Origin: Frigidibacter sp. SD6-1
GTDB lineage: Bacteria > Pseudomonadota > Alphaproteobacteria > Rhodobacterales > Rhodobacteraceae
Assembly (NCBI RefSeq): GCF_030143255.1
Contig: NZ_JARJNR010000001.1
Location: 865,346-929,345 of the forward strand
Reading direction: 5' to 3'
DNA: 64,000 nt
The notes under the pieces were generated by a model. It saw only the letters and a program-made list of their open reading frames with translations, was not told the origin of the DNA and searched no databases. Position numbers and translations under genes: made by a program. Positions 1-8,287 of the stretch are shown piece by piece. Positions within the stretch are counted from its first letter, which is position 1; every line of letters starts with the position of its first letter.

Positions 1-565
1 ACCCGACCGAGGCGATGATGCCGCGGATATAGGGGTAATGGTCATTGTGCTTCAGCACCGCTTCCAGCACCTTGCGGTCGATCAACTGGAACTCTCCGAC
101 ATCGGGGCTCAATTCAAAGTCAGACAGCGCATTTACCAGACGATAGAATATCTTGCGGGACGTTCTTAAGGCAAACGTCTCTTCCCGCGTCGACCGGGCG
201 CCCGCCACGATTTCATAGCCCTGTTCCCAGAGCTTCACGAATTCCGGCAAAAGCTCCGGCGGGTCCTGCAGATCGACCGGCAGCATCACGAGTGTCGCAT
301 CGCCCGTGGCGTGGCGAAGCCCGTTGAAGGTCGACCGGAAGACGCCGAAATTCCGTGCATTCACCACGATCTTGACGCTCGGGTCCTGTGCGGCGATGCC
401 TTTCAGGATCTCGACCGTGCGGTCGGACGAGCAATTGTCGATGAAGATGTGCTCGCGCTCGTACCCCGGCAGCTCGCGTTCGAAGATTGCCCTGACCGTC
501 TCGTGGCAGGCTTCGACATTGTCCTCTTCATTGTAGCAGGGCGAGACGATCGTGATCTTCTTCAT
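1..565 (-). CDS. Glycosyltransferase family 2 (5' part, runs off the window edge)
   Basis: 188 codons are visible from the start; the 3' end lies outside the window. The protein is a GT-A fold family 2 glycosyltransferase. By family it moves a sugar from a nucleotide donor to a lipid-phosphate or glycan acceptor at the cytoplasmic face of the membrane. The first strand reads KKITIVSPCYNEEDN (residues 2-16), IDNCSSDRT follows at 42-50, and the acidic donor/metal site is DLQDPPE (98-104), as in GtrB/ArnC-like polyprenyl-phosphate glycosyltransferases. The C-terminal membrane helices common in that subgroup would be outside the window. The ATG at 565 has no clear ribosome site, and an in-frame ATG at 574 is possible. 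It is divergent from the carnitine operon. The acceptor is unknown. Confidence 0.8.
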   Translation of the reverse strand, partial: MKKITIVSPCYNEEDNVEACHETVRAIFERELPGYEREHIFIDNCSSDRTVEILKGIAAQDPSVKIVVNARNFGVFRSTFNGLRHATGDATLVMLPVDLQDPPELLPEFVKLWEQGYEIVAGARSTREETFALRTSRKIFYRLVNALSDFELSPDVGEFQLIDRKVLEAVLKHNDHYPYIRGIIASVG

Positions 566-872
566 GGGCTGCATCAATCTGTCGGGAAATGAAATGGGCA
601 CGACTCGGTAACGCTACGGGATTATTGTTGCACGGTTCTAGCACGGTCAGCGGCGCGCACAGCACTCAGGCGACAATTGTTGCCGAAAACGCGCGCTTCG
701 GCGTCACAGAGCGAAATTGTCACTCTGGCACAGGAATGCGACGCGGGGCCGCGTGCCTGTTTGCGCTCCGCTCCGATCGGTTGAAACTTGCGCAATCTGT
801 CTAGAACCATTCGTTTTCCGGTGAGTGTCCGCCGATTCCTCAGCTATCCTTCCGCAAAACGAGGAGGATTCC
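566..872. other. Divergent intergenic region, no gene seen
   Basis: About 307 bases separate the glycosyltransferase from the carnitine operon and hold no convincing gene. They contain a 16-bp near-palindrome GGCGACAATTGTTGCC (669-684, one mismatch) and a 7-bp direct repeat GCACGGT (630-636 and 641-647). Either could be an operator for the operon that starts at 873. A strong Shine-Dalgarno GAGGAGG lies at 861-867. No clear -35/-10 pair was found. Confidence 0.5.
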
Positions 873-1790
873 ATGCCGCTTGCCATGAACCGCGACGTCT
901 TCATCACCTGCGCCGTCACCGGATCGGGTGGCACCCAGGACCGCAGCCCGCATGTGCCGCGCTCGCCCGAACAGATTGCGAAATCCGCGATTGACGCGGC
1001 CAAGGCCGGTGCCGCCATCGTCCATTGCCACGTTCGCGATCCCGAAAGTGGCAAACCCTCTCGCGATCCGAAGCTCTACCGCGAAGTCACCGAACGCATC
1101 CGCGACAGCGCGACCGACGTCGTCCTGAACCTGACCGCCGGCATGGGCGGCGACATGGTGTTCGGCGACGTCGAAAACCCGCTGCCCCTGAACCCCAGGG
1201 GCACCGACATGGGCGGTGCGACGAACCGGATGGAGCATGTCGTCGACTGCCTGCCGGAAATCTGCACGCTCGACTGCGGCACGATGAACTTCGCCGAGGC
1301 CGATTATGTGATGACCAACACGCCCGGCATGCTGCGCGCGATGGGCGGCATGATGACGGCGGTCGGCGTGTTGCCGGAGATCGAGGCGTTCGACACCGGG
1401 CACCTGTGGTTCGCGAAGGAACTGGTGAAAGAGGGCGTCCTGAAATCCCCCGCGCTGGTCCAGCTTTGCATGGGCGTGCCGTGGGGGGCGCCGAACGACC
1501 TCAACACCTTCATGGCGATGGTCAACAATGTGCCCGCCGACTGGAACTGGTCGGCCTTCTCGCTCGGCCGCGACCAGATGGCCTATGTCGCCGCCGCCGT
1601 TCTGGCGGGCGGCAATGTCCGCGTCGGGCTCGAGGACAACCTCTGGCTCGGCAAGGGGCAGCTCGCGACCAACGCCCAGCTTGTCGAACGGGCGGTGACG
1701 ATCATCGAGACCATGGGCGCGCGGGTGATCGGGCCAGACGAGGTACGGGCGCGGCTGGGGCTGACCAAGCGGGCGCCGCGCGCGCGCTGA
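873..1790 (+). CDS. Beta-keto acid cleavage enzyme (BKACE), probable 3-dehydrocarnitine cleavage enzyme
   Basis: The 305-residue protein belongs to the BKACE/Kce (formerly DUF849) family. These Zn enzymes condense a beta-keto acid with acetyl-CoA to give acetoacetate and a new acyl-CoA. The metal motif HCHVRDP lies at residues 51-57 and the late GLEDN motif near residue 252 carries the family glutamate. The ATG at 873 was chosen because GAGGAGG sits 5 nt upstream; an in-frame ATG at 825 has no such site. The gene just downstream is a carnitine dehydrogenase fused to a hotdog thioesterase. The likely substrate is therefore 3-dehydrocarnitine, giving betainyl-CoA and acetoacetate. Family assignment is firm; the substrate rests on context. 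Confidence 0.88.
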   Translation: MPLAMNRDVFITCAVTGSGGTQDRSPHVPRSPEQIAKSAIDAAKAGAAIVHCHVRDPESGKPSRDPKLYREVTERIRDSATDVVLNLTAGMGGDMVFGDVENPLPLNPRGTDMGGATNRMEHVVDCLPEICTLDCGTMNFAEADYVMTNTPGMLRAMGGMMTAVGVLPEIEAFDTGHLWFAKELVKEGVLKSPALVQLCMGVPWGAPNDLNTFMAMVNNVPADWNWSAFSLGRDQMAYVAAAVLAGGNVRVGLEDNLWLGKGQLATNAQLVERAVTIIETMGARVIGPDEVRARLGLTKRAPRAR

Positions 1791-1858
1791 TTGTCGGGAC
1801 GCTGTCGGGACGGCTGCCCGACGCGGGCGGGACGGAAAACAGACGGGTAGGAACGGAT

Positions 1859-3310
1859 ATGGCAAGGAAAGCGGCAATCATCGGCGGCGGGGTCATCGGC
1901 GGCGGTTGGGCCGCGCGGTTTCTGCTCAATGGCTGGGACGTGGCGGTCTTCGACCCCGATCCACAGGCCGAACGCAAGATCGGCGAGGTGCTGGCGAACG
2001 CCCGCGCCGCCTTGCCCGCGCTCTCGGACGTTCCGTTGCCGCCGGAAGGCCGGATCAGCTTTTGCGGCACGATCACCGAAGCCGTGGAAGGTGCTGACTA
2101 TATTCAGGAATCCGTCTCCGAACGGATCGAGTTGAAGCATCGCGTCTTCGCCCAGATCCAGCAGTCCTCGCACGGCGTTCCGATCGGCTCTTCGACCTCG
2201 GGTTTCAAGCCCTCGGAGCTTCAGGAAAATGCCGCCGATCCTTCGGTGATCTTCGTCGCCCACCCGTTCAATCCGGTCTACCTTCTGCCGCTGGCCGAAG
2301 TGGTTCCAAGCGCGAAGTCCGACGCTCAGGTGATTGAAAAAGCAAAGGAAATCCTTCGCGAGATCGGCATGTTCCCGCTGCATGTAAGGAAGGAAATCGA
2401 TGCCCATATCGCCGACCGTTTCCTCGAAGCCGTCTGGCGCGAGGCGCTGTGGCTGGTGAAGGACGGCGTCGCCACGACCGAGGAGATAGACGAGGCGATC
2501 CGCATGGGCTTCGGCCTGCGCTGGGGCCAGATGGGCCTATTCGAGACCTACCGCATTGCCGGCGGCGAAGCGGGCATGAAGCATTTCCTCGCCCAGTTCG
2601 GCCCCTGCCTGACCTGGCCCTGGACCAAGCTCATGGATGTGCCCGAATTCAATGACGAACTGGTCGATCTGATCGCCGGCCAGTCCGACGAACAATCTGG
2701 CCATCACACAATCCGCGAACTGGAACGGATCCGGGATTCGAACCTCATCGGTTTCATGCGGGTCCTGAAAGATCGCAACTGGGGCGCGGGGAAGGTGCTG
2801 AAGGAGCATGACAGGATGCTTGCCGCCAAACTGCCCGCGCCGCCGAAGCCAGAGCCGTTGGCGATGGCCCACATGCAGGTCCTGCCCGGTTGGATCGACT
2901 ATAACGGCCACATGACGGAGAGCCGGTATTTGTTCGCGTCGTCAGAGACTTCCGACAATTTCCTCAGGTTGATCGGCGCCGACATGGACTATGTCGCGGG
3001 TGGCCACAGCTATTATACGGCCGAGACGCATATCATGCACCTTGGTGAGGCGAAGCTTGGCGACCGGCTTACGGGTTCGGTGCAGGTGCTGCATGCCGAC
3101 GAGAAGCGGCTTCATGTCTTCATCCGCATTGCCCGTGGCGACGAGGTCGTGGCGAGCCTCGAACAGATGCTTCTGCATGTCGACATGAAGGCGGGCAAGA
3201 CCTGCCCGGCAGCGCCGGAGGTTCTGGCCAAGCTCATGCCCATCGCCGAGGCGCACAAGGCGCTTCCCCTGCCGAAGGACGCGGGCCGGTTCTGCGGGCA
3301 GCGCAAGTGA
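1859..3310 (+). CDS. lcdH: Carnitine 3-dehydrogenase fused to betainyl-CoA thioesterase
   Basis: The 483-residue protein has two parts. Residues 1 to about 320 are a 3-hydroxyacyl-CoA-dehydrogenase-type unit with an NAD-binding glycine loop GGGVIGGG near residues 9-16, as in L-carnitine dehydrogenases, which make 3-dehydrocarnitine. Residues about 335-483 are a hotdog (4HBT) domain with the WIDYNGHM motif near 345-352, matching the betainyl-CoA thioesterase often found fused to this dehydrogenase. With the upstream BKACE this gives carnitine to 3-dehydrocarnitine, then betainyl-CoA, then glycine betaine. The ATG at 1859 begins a canonical Rossmann N-terminus; the reading frame stays open upstream but that stretch overlaps the BKACE gene. 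The last four bases overlap the next gene (GTGA). Confidence 0.87.
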   Translation: MARKAAIIGGGVIGGGWAARFLLNGWDVAVFDPDPQAERKIGEVLANARAALPALSDVPLPPEGRISFCGTITEAVEGADYIQESVSERIELKHRVFAQIQQSSHGVPIGSSTSGFKPSELQENAADPSVIFVAHPFNPVYLLPLAEVVPSAKSDAQVIEKAKEILREIGMFPLHVRKEIDAHIADRFLEAVWREALWLVKDGVATTEEIDEAIRMGFGLRWGQMGLFETYRIAGGEAGMKHFLAQFGPCLTWPWTKLMDVPEFNDELVDLIAGQSDEQSGHHTIRELERIRDSNLIGFMRVLKDRNWGAGKVLKEHDRMLAAKLPAPPKPEPLAMAHMQVLPGWIDYNGHMTESRYLFASSETSDNFLRLIGADMDYVAGGHSYYTAETHIMHLGEAKLGDRLTGSVQVLHADEKRLHVFIRIARGDEVVASLEQMLLHVDMKAGKTCPAAPEVLAKLMPIAEAHKALPLPKDAGRFCGQRK

Positions 3311-4059
3311 GGCGGGTCCTCATCACAGCGGGCGCGAACGGTATCGGGCTGGTGATGGCGCAGGCCTTCGCGGCCGCGGGCGACCGGGTCTGGGTGACGG
3401 ATGTGGACGCCGCGGCTGTTGCTGCGGTTCCGGCCCCCATCCGGGCCAGTGTCTGCGACGCGGCCAACGAGGGCCAGATGGCGACATTGTTCAAAGAAAT
3501 CAGCGCCGAATGGGGTGGCCTTGATGTTCTTTGTTCGAACGCCGGGATCAAGGGGCCGACGGCCCCGATCGAGGATATGCCGCTGGACGGCTGGCACCAG
3601 TGCCTTGCCGTGAACCTGGATGGCGCAATGCTGGCGGCAAAGCATGCGGCCCCCCTGATGAAGGCCCGGGGGGCGGGGGTGATGATTTTCACTTCCTCGA
3701 CCTCCGGGCTCTACGGTACACCCTTCCGCGCGCCCTATGTGGCGGCGAAATGGGCGGTGATCGGGCTGATGAAGACCGTGGCGATGGAGCTTGGCCCCTT
3801 CGGCATCCGCGCGAACGCCATATGCCCGGGTTCGGTCAACGGCCCGCGTATCGACCGGGTGATCGAGGCCGAGGCGGAAGCCAAGGGGATGACGCCGGAG
3901 GCGGTGCGGCAGGGCTATGCGGCCGGCACGGCGCTGAAGCGGCTGTCCGACCCCGAGGATGTGGCCGACATGGCGCTTTTCCTCGCCTCGGACGCGGCGC
4001 GCATGATCTCGGGTCAGGCGCTTGCCGTCGATGGCATGACCTACAACGTTGATCCGTAA
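3307..4059 (+). CDS. SDR family oxidoreductase in the carnitine operon
   Basis: The 250-residue protein is a classical short-chain dehydrogenase. It has TAGANGIG (residues 7-14, cofactor loop), SNAGI (the NAG strand), a catalytic Ser in FTSSTSGLYG and the YVAAK pair. The GTG start at 3307 overlaps the TGA of the preceding gene, so translation is probably coupled. Substrate is unknown. Because it lies between the carnitine dehydrogenase and the acyl-CoA steps, it may oxidise a related hydroxy acid. One testable idea is D-carnitine, which would feed the same 3-dehydrocarnitine, but this is inference only. No signal peptide or membrane segment is visible, so it should be cytoplasmic. Confidence 0.85.
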   Translation: MRRVLITAGANGIGLVMAQAFAAAGDRVWVTDVDAAAVAAVPAPIRASVCDAANEGQMATLFKEISAEWGGLDVLCSNAGIKGPTAPIEDMPLDGWHQCLAVNLDGAMLAAKHAAPLMKARGAGVMIFTSSTSGLYGTPFRAPYVAAKWAVIGLMKTVAMELGPFGIRANAICPGSVNGPRIDRVIEAEAEAKGMTPEAVRQGYAAGTALKRLSDPEDVADMALFLASDAARMISGQALAVDGMTYNVDP

Positions 4060-4070
4060 GGAGAAAAGCG

Positions 4071-5234
4071 ATGCATTTCGGATTGACCGAAGAACAGCAG
4101 ATGATCGTCGACACGACGCGGGCCTTCGTCGAGAATGAGCTCTACCCGCATGAGATGACGGTCGAGCGGACGGGTCGCCTGCCTCTGGACCTGATCAGGG
4201 AGGTCCAGAAGAAGGCAATCGAGGCGGGGCTTTACGCGGCGAACATGCCAGCGGAGTTTGGGGGCGCGGGCCTCGATACGCTGCAGTGGCTGCTTTACGA
4301 GAAGGAACTGGGGCGGGCCAATTATGCGCTGCACTGGACTTGCGTGGCGCGGCCGTCGAACATCCTTCTGGCCGGGAACGAGGAACAGCGCCAGCAGTAC
4401 CTTCACCCCTGCATCCGGGGCGAGACATGGGATTGCCTTGCGATGACCGAGCCCGGAGCGGGGTCGGACCTCAGGGGGATGAGGGCCTCGGCCCGGCAGG
4501 ACGGCGACGACTGGATTCTCAATGGAACCAAGCACTTCATCAGCCATGCTGACATCGCGGGCTTTGCCATCGTCTTCATGGCGACCGGCGAGGAAGAGAC
4601 GCCGCGCGGAGTGAAGAAGAAGATCACCGCCTTCTTCGTCGATAAGGGGACGAAGGGTTTCACCGTGCGCGACGGTTACCGGAACGTATCGCACCGGGGT
4701 TATACGAACGCGGTCCTCGAATTCGACGATTGCCGCCTGAACAAGCGCCAGATCCTGGGCGAAGTGCACAGGGGGTTCGAGGTCGCGAATTCCTGGCTGG
4801 GGGCGACGCGTCTGCAGGTTGCCTCGACCTGCCTCGGGCGGGCGGAACGGGCGTTGGGGCATGCGATTTCCTACGCGGCGGAGCGGGAACAGTTCGGCCA
4901 GAAGATCGGCAAGTTTCAGGGAATTTCCTTCAAACTCGCGGACATGGCGATGGAACTTAAGGCAGCCGAGCTGCTGACGCGGGAGGCCGCCTGGAAATAT
5001 GATCAGGGTTCGGTGACCGAGGCCGACATGTCGATGGCCAAACTGAAGGCGACCGAAGTGCTGGCGATGATCGCCGACGAGGCGATCCAGATCCATGGCG
5101 GCATGGGGCTGATGGACGAACTGCCGCTGGAGCGGATCTGGCGCGATGCGCGGGTCGAGCGGATCTGGGAGGGGACGAGCGAGATCCAGCGGCATATCAT
5201 CAGCCGGGAGTTGCTGCGCCCGCTCGGGGCGTGA
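4071..5234 (+). CDS. Acyl-CoA dehydrogenase, probable gamma-butyrobetainyl-CoA dehydrogenase
   Basis: The 387-residue FAD flavoenzyme has the usual N-terminal helical, middle beta and C-terminal helical layout. It shows the TEPGAGSD signature and the catalytic-base motif IWEGTSEIQ near the C-terminus, with the expected Glu at about residue 367. The family removes two hydrogens from acyl-CoA and passes electrons to ETF. Ahead of a CoA ligase and a CaiD homologue, its likely job is gamma-butyrobetainyl-CoA to crotonobetainyl-CoA. It starts 12 bases after the SDR with a good ribosome site (GGAG). Family is certain; substrate is inferred from the operon. Confidence 0.87.
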   Translation: MHFGLTEEQQMIVDTTRAFVENELYPHEMTVERTGRLPLDLIREVQKKAIEAGLYAANMPAEFGGAGLDTLQWLLYEKELGRANYALHWTCVARPSNILLAGNEEQRQQYLHPCIRGETWDCLAMTEPGAGSDLRGMRASARQDGDDWILNGTKHFISHADIAGFAIVFMATGEEETPRGVKKKITAFFVDKGTKGFTVRDGYRNVSHRGYTNAVLEFDDCRLNKRQILGEVHRGFEVANSWLGATRLQVASTCLGRAERALGHAISYAAEREQFGQKIGKFQGISFKLADMAMELKAAELLTREAAWKYDQGSVTEADMSMAKLKATEVLAMIADEAIQIHGGMGLMDELPLERIWRDARVERIWEGTSEIQRHIISRELLRPLGA

Positions 5235-5250
5235 GTTTCCGGGGCAAAGG

Positions 5251-5304
5251 CCGGGGGGCTGTCTGCCCCCCGGACCCCCCGAAGGTATTTGAGCCAAGAT
5301 GAAA
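5251..5304 (+). repeat. GC-rich 3' hairpin plus conserved tail (family A, copy 1)
   Basis: A perfect 9-bp stem CCGGGGGGC (5251-5259) pairs with 5265-5273 around a 5-nt loop. It is followed by ACCCCCC and the tail GGTATTTGAGCCAAGATGAA (5284-5303). The same arrangement recurs at 8182, 44239, 48144 (minus) and 28999 (minus). Here it fills the space between the acyl-CoA dehydrogenase stop and the CoA ligase. The ATG inside the tail is the first possible start of that ligase. Confidence 0.7.
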
Positions 5305-7359
5305 GACATGAGCGACAAGATGGCACGGCGTGATCTGGGGCGGCTTTTCAGGCCGAAGTCGATTGCGCTTTTCGGCGGGGGCTGGGTGACCAATGTCGTG
5401 GCGCAATTGCAGAAGTCGGGCTTTGACGGGCCGATCTGGCCGGTCAACCCCAGGCGCGCCGATATTCTGGGCGTGCCCTGTTTCGCGTCGATCGACGATC
5501 TGCCGGGTGCGCCGGACGCGGCCTTTGTGGGCGTGAACCGCGAGGCCTCGGTCGGGGTGGTTGCGCGTTTGTCGGCGATGGGGGCGGGGGGCGCGACCTG
5601 CTTTGCCTCCGGCTTTGCCGAGAGCGAGGCCGAGGGCACGGGCGGCGCCGATCTGCAGGCCGAACTGGTGGCGGCGGCGGGTGACATGCCGATCGTCGGG
5701 CCGAACTGCTATGGGTTTCTGAATTACCTCGACAATGTGACCTTCTGGCCCGACCAGCATGGCGGGCTGACGGTCGAGAGCGGCATCGCCATCGTCGGGC
5801 AATCCTCGAACATGGCGATCAACATGACGATGCAGGCGCGCGGCCTGCCGATTGCCTATGTGCTGACCGCCGGGAACCAGGCGCAGACCTCGCTGTCGGA
5901 ATTGGGGATGATGGCGCTGGACGATCCCCGTGTCACCGCCCTTGGCCTTCATATCGAAGGCTTCGGCGATATCCGCGCCTTCGAGGCGCTGGCGGCGCTG
6001 GCGCGGGAGAAGGGCAAGCCGGTGGTCGTGCTGAAGTCGGGCCATTCGGAGGCGGCGCAGGCGGCGACCATGACCCATACTGCCTCGCTTGCCGGGGGGG
6101 CTGCGGCCTCGTCGGCCTTGATCGAACGGCTGGGGATGGTCGAGGTAAGATCGCTGACCACCTTCCTGGAAACGCTGAAGCTTTTGCACTTCGGCGGTCC
6201 GCTTGGGGATGCGGGCATCGGGTCGGTCAGCTGTTCGGGTGGCGAGGCGAGCCTGATGGCCGATTGCGCGCTGGGGACGGCGATCGACTGGCCGGCCTTT
6301 TCGGCTGCGGGCAAGGCCAGGCTGAACGCGATCCTCGGGCCGATCGTGACGGTGGCGAACCCGCTTGACTATCACACGTTCATCTGGGGCGACACGGACC
6401 GGATGACCGACTGTTTCGCGGCGGTTCTGGACGAAGAGCGCGCACTTTGTGTCTTCGTGCTGGATCTGCCGCGCCCGGATCGTTGTTCGCAGGCAGGCTA
6501 TCGCTGCGCGGTCGATGCGATCATCGGGGCGGCGCGGCGGACGGGAGCGCGGGCGGCGGTGCTCGTCTCGATGCCCGAGAATCTGACCGAGGATCTTGCG
6601 GCGGAATTCGCGACGGCGGGCGTGGTTGCGCTGTTCGGCATGGTCGAGGGGCTTGAGGCCATCGACGCGGCGATCCGGGCGGGGCGGCTGAGGGCGCGCC
6701 CGGTTGCAGCGCCTGTGTTGCTGCGCGGGGCATCCCGGGATGGCACGGTTTTGTCCGAAGCCGAGGCCAAGGCGGCGCTTGCGCTGCACGGGCTTGACGT
6801 GCCGCAGGCGGTGACGGCGGCGACGCCCGAGGCGCTTGGCGCGGCGGCGGCGGGCCTGAGGGTGCCCCTGGCGGTGAAAGGGCAGGGGATCGCCCACAAG
6901 ACCGAGGCGGGGGCCGTGCGGCTGAACATCGGTTCGGCTGGCGAGGCCGCGGACGCGGCGCGGGCGATGGCGGGCGCGACCGGCTATCTGGCCGAGGAAA
7001 TGGTGACGGGGGCGGTTGCCGAACTGCTGGTCGGCGTGACCCGCGATCCGACCGGGCTGATGATGCTGACGCTTGGCGCGGGCGGCGTGATGGCCGAATT
7101 GCTGGCCGATACCTCCTCGATCCTGCTGCCGGCGACGGATGATGACATCCGGGTGGCGCTTGGCAGACTGAAGGTGGCGAAGCTGCTGGCCGGCTGGCGG
7201 GGCGCGCCTGCCGCAGACATGAGTGCGATCGTTCGCGCCGTGCAGGCGATTGCCGCCTATGCGGCGGCGGAGCCGGGGCTTCAGGAACTGGATGTGAACC
7301 CGCTGATCGCGACGCCCGACCGGGCGGTGGCGGTCGATGCTTTGATACGAAAGGCGTGA
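5299..7359 (+). CDS. ADP-forming acyl-CoA ligase (CoA-binding plus ATP-grasp domains)
   Basis: The 686-residue protein has an N-terminal CoA-binding domain (FGGGWVTNV near residues 25-33), a succinyl-CoA-synthetase-like ligase core with the phospho-histidine motif TMTHTASLAGG (His near 259), and a C-terminal ATP-grasp domain from about 480. This is the one-chain acetate-CoA ligase (ADP-forming) architecture. By context it activates gamma-butyrobetaine, crotonobetaine or carnitine. As the reaction is reversible, it could also regain ATP from carnitinyl-CoA. Two starts are possible: the ATG at 5299 lies inside a dispersed repeat tail, the ATG at 5308 just after it. Neither has a strong ribosome site, so the shorter form is equally likely. 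Confidence 0.83.
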   Translation: MKDMSDKMARRDLGRLFRPKSIALFGGGWVTNVVAQLQKSGFDGPIWPVNPRRADILGVPCFASIDDLPGAPDAAFVGVNREASVGVVARLSAMGAGGATCFASGFAESEAEGTGGADLQAELVAAAGDMPIVGPNCYGFLNYLDNVTFWPDQHGGLTVESGIAIVGQSSNMAINMTMQARGLPIAYVLTAGNQAQTSLSELGMMALDDPRVTALGLHIEGFGDIRAFEALAALAREKGKPVVVLKSGHSEAAQAATMTHTASLAGGAAASSALIERLGMVEVRSLTTFLETLKLLHFGGPLGDAGIGSVSCSGGEASLMADCALGTAIDWPAFSAAGKARLNAILGPIVTVANPLDYHTFIWGDTDRMTDCFAAVLDEERALCVFVLDLPRPDRCSQAGYRCAVDAIIGAARRTGARAAVLVSMPENLTEDLAAEFATAGVVALFGMVEGLEAIDAAIRAGRLRARPVAAPVLLRGASRDGTVLSEAEAKAALALHGLDVPQAVTAATPEALGAAAAGLRVPLAVKGQGIAHKTEAGAVRLNIGSAGEAADAARAMAGATGYLAEEMVTGAVAELLVGVTRDPTGLMMLTLGAGGVMAELLADTSSILLPATDDDIRVALGRLKVAKLLAGWRGAPAADMSAIVRAVQAIAAYAAAEPGLQELDVNPLIATPDRAVAVDALIRKA

Positions 7360-7362
7360 GAG

Positions 7363-8166
7363 ATGGCTGAGATGCAGATGCGGACCGAAGGGCCGGTCAG
7401 GACCCGGCGGGAGGGGGCGATCCTCGAAGTGACGCTGGAGGCGGGCAAGGCCAATGCGATCAGCCTCGCGACCAGCCGGGTGATGGGGCTGGTCTTCCGC
7501 GACTTCCGTGACGATGACAGCTTGCGGGTCTGCATCCTGCGCGCGGCGGGGGAGAAGTTCTTTTGCCCGGGCTGGGACCTGAAGGCCGCGGCCGAGGGCG
7601 ATGCCGTCGATGGCGATTACGGCGTGGGCGGCTTTGGCGGGTTGCAGGAACTGCCCAATCTCAACAAGCCGGTGATCGCGGCGGTGAACGGCATCTGCTG
7701 CGGCGGCGGGCTGGAGCTTGCCCTCTCGGCCGACCTGATCCTCTGTTCCGACAATGCGACCTTCGCGTTGCCCGAGATCCGGTCCGGCACCGTGGCCGAT
7801 GCCGCCTCGATCAAGCTGCCCAAGCGCATCCCCTATCATGTGGCGATGGACCTGCTTCTGACCGGGCGCTGGTTCGATGCCGAGGAAGCGCATCGCTGGG
7901 GGATCGTGAAGGAGATCACGACGAAGGAAGAGCTGCTGCCCAAGGCCTGGGCGCTGGCGCGCTTGCTCGAAAGCGGGCCGCCCCTGGTCTATGCGGCGAT
8001 CAAGGAGGTGGTGCGCGAGGCCGAGAACATGCGTTTCCAGGATGCGCTGAACCGGATCACCAAGCGGCAGATGCCGACGGTCGACAGGCTTTATTCCTCG
8101 GAAGACCAGCTGGAGGGGGCGCGGGCCTTTGCCGAAAAGCGGGATCCTGTCTGGAAGGGGCGGTGA
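7363..8166 (+). CDS. caiD: Carnitinyl-CoA dehydratase (crotonase family)
   Basis: The 267-residue enoyl-CoA hydratase/isomerase family protein resembles E. coli CaiD strongly, as I recall that sequence. Shared stretches include GWDLKAAAEG, NLNKPVIAAVNG with the oxyanion-hole region, and the C-terminal AFAEKRDPVWKGR. CaiD hydrates crotonobetainyl-CoA to L-carnitinyl-CoA, which links the CoA branch of this operon to the dehydrogenase branch. It begins 3 bases after the CoA ligase stop. It is the last gene of the operon and is followed by a family A 3' hairpin. Confidence 0.88.
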   Translation: MAEMQMRTEGPVRTRREGAILEVTLEAGKANAISLATSRVMGLVFRDFRDDDSLRVCILRAAGEKFFCPGWDLKAAAEGDAVDGDYGVGGFGGLQELPNLNKPVIAAVNGICCGGGLELALSADLILCSDNATFALPEIRSGTVADAASIKLPKRIPYHVAMDLLLTGRWFDAEEAHRWGIVKEITTKEELLPKAWALARLLESGPPLVYAAIKEVVREAENMRFQDALNRITKRQMPTVDRLYSSEDQLEGARAFAEKRDPVWKGR

Positions 8167-8181
8167 CGCTTGCGAACGCGA

Positions 8182-8235
8182 GCGGGGGTTTCACACCCCC
8201 GCACCCCCGTGAGGTATTTGAGCCAAGATGAAAAG
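8182..8235 (+). repeat. GC-rich 3' hairpin plus conserved tail (family A, copy 2)
   Basis: Stem GCGGGGGT (8182-8189) pairs with ACCCCCGC (8195-8202), followed by ACCCCCGT and the tail GAGGTATTTGAGCCAAGATG to about 8230. It lies 15 bases after the caiD stop, in caiD orientation, between convergent caiD and betC. It probably marks the 3' end of the carnitine operon. Confidence 0.7.
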
Positions 8236-8287
8236 GGCGGGCTTCAGCGTGGTCCAGATATCCCCGCCGGAGGCATTGAAGTCTGCA

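Noticed and set aside
5200..7893. Very long open frame on the minus strand opposite the CoA ligase
   Set aside because: It is rich in Arg, His and Pro as expected from a shadow of GC-rich coding DNA. It lies wholly over well-supported plus-strand genes and shows no domain.
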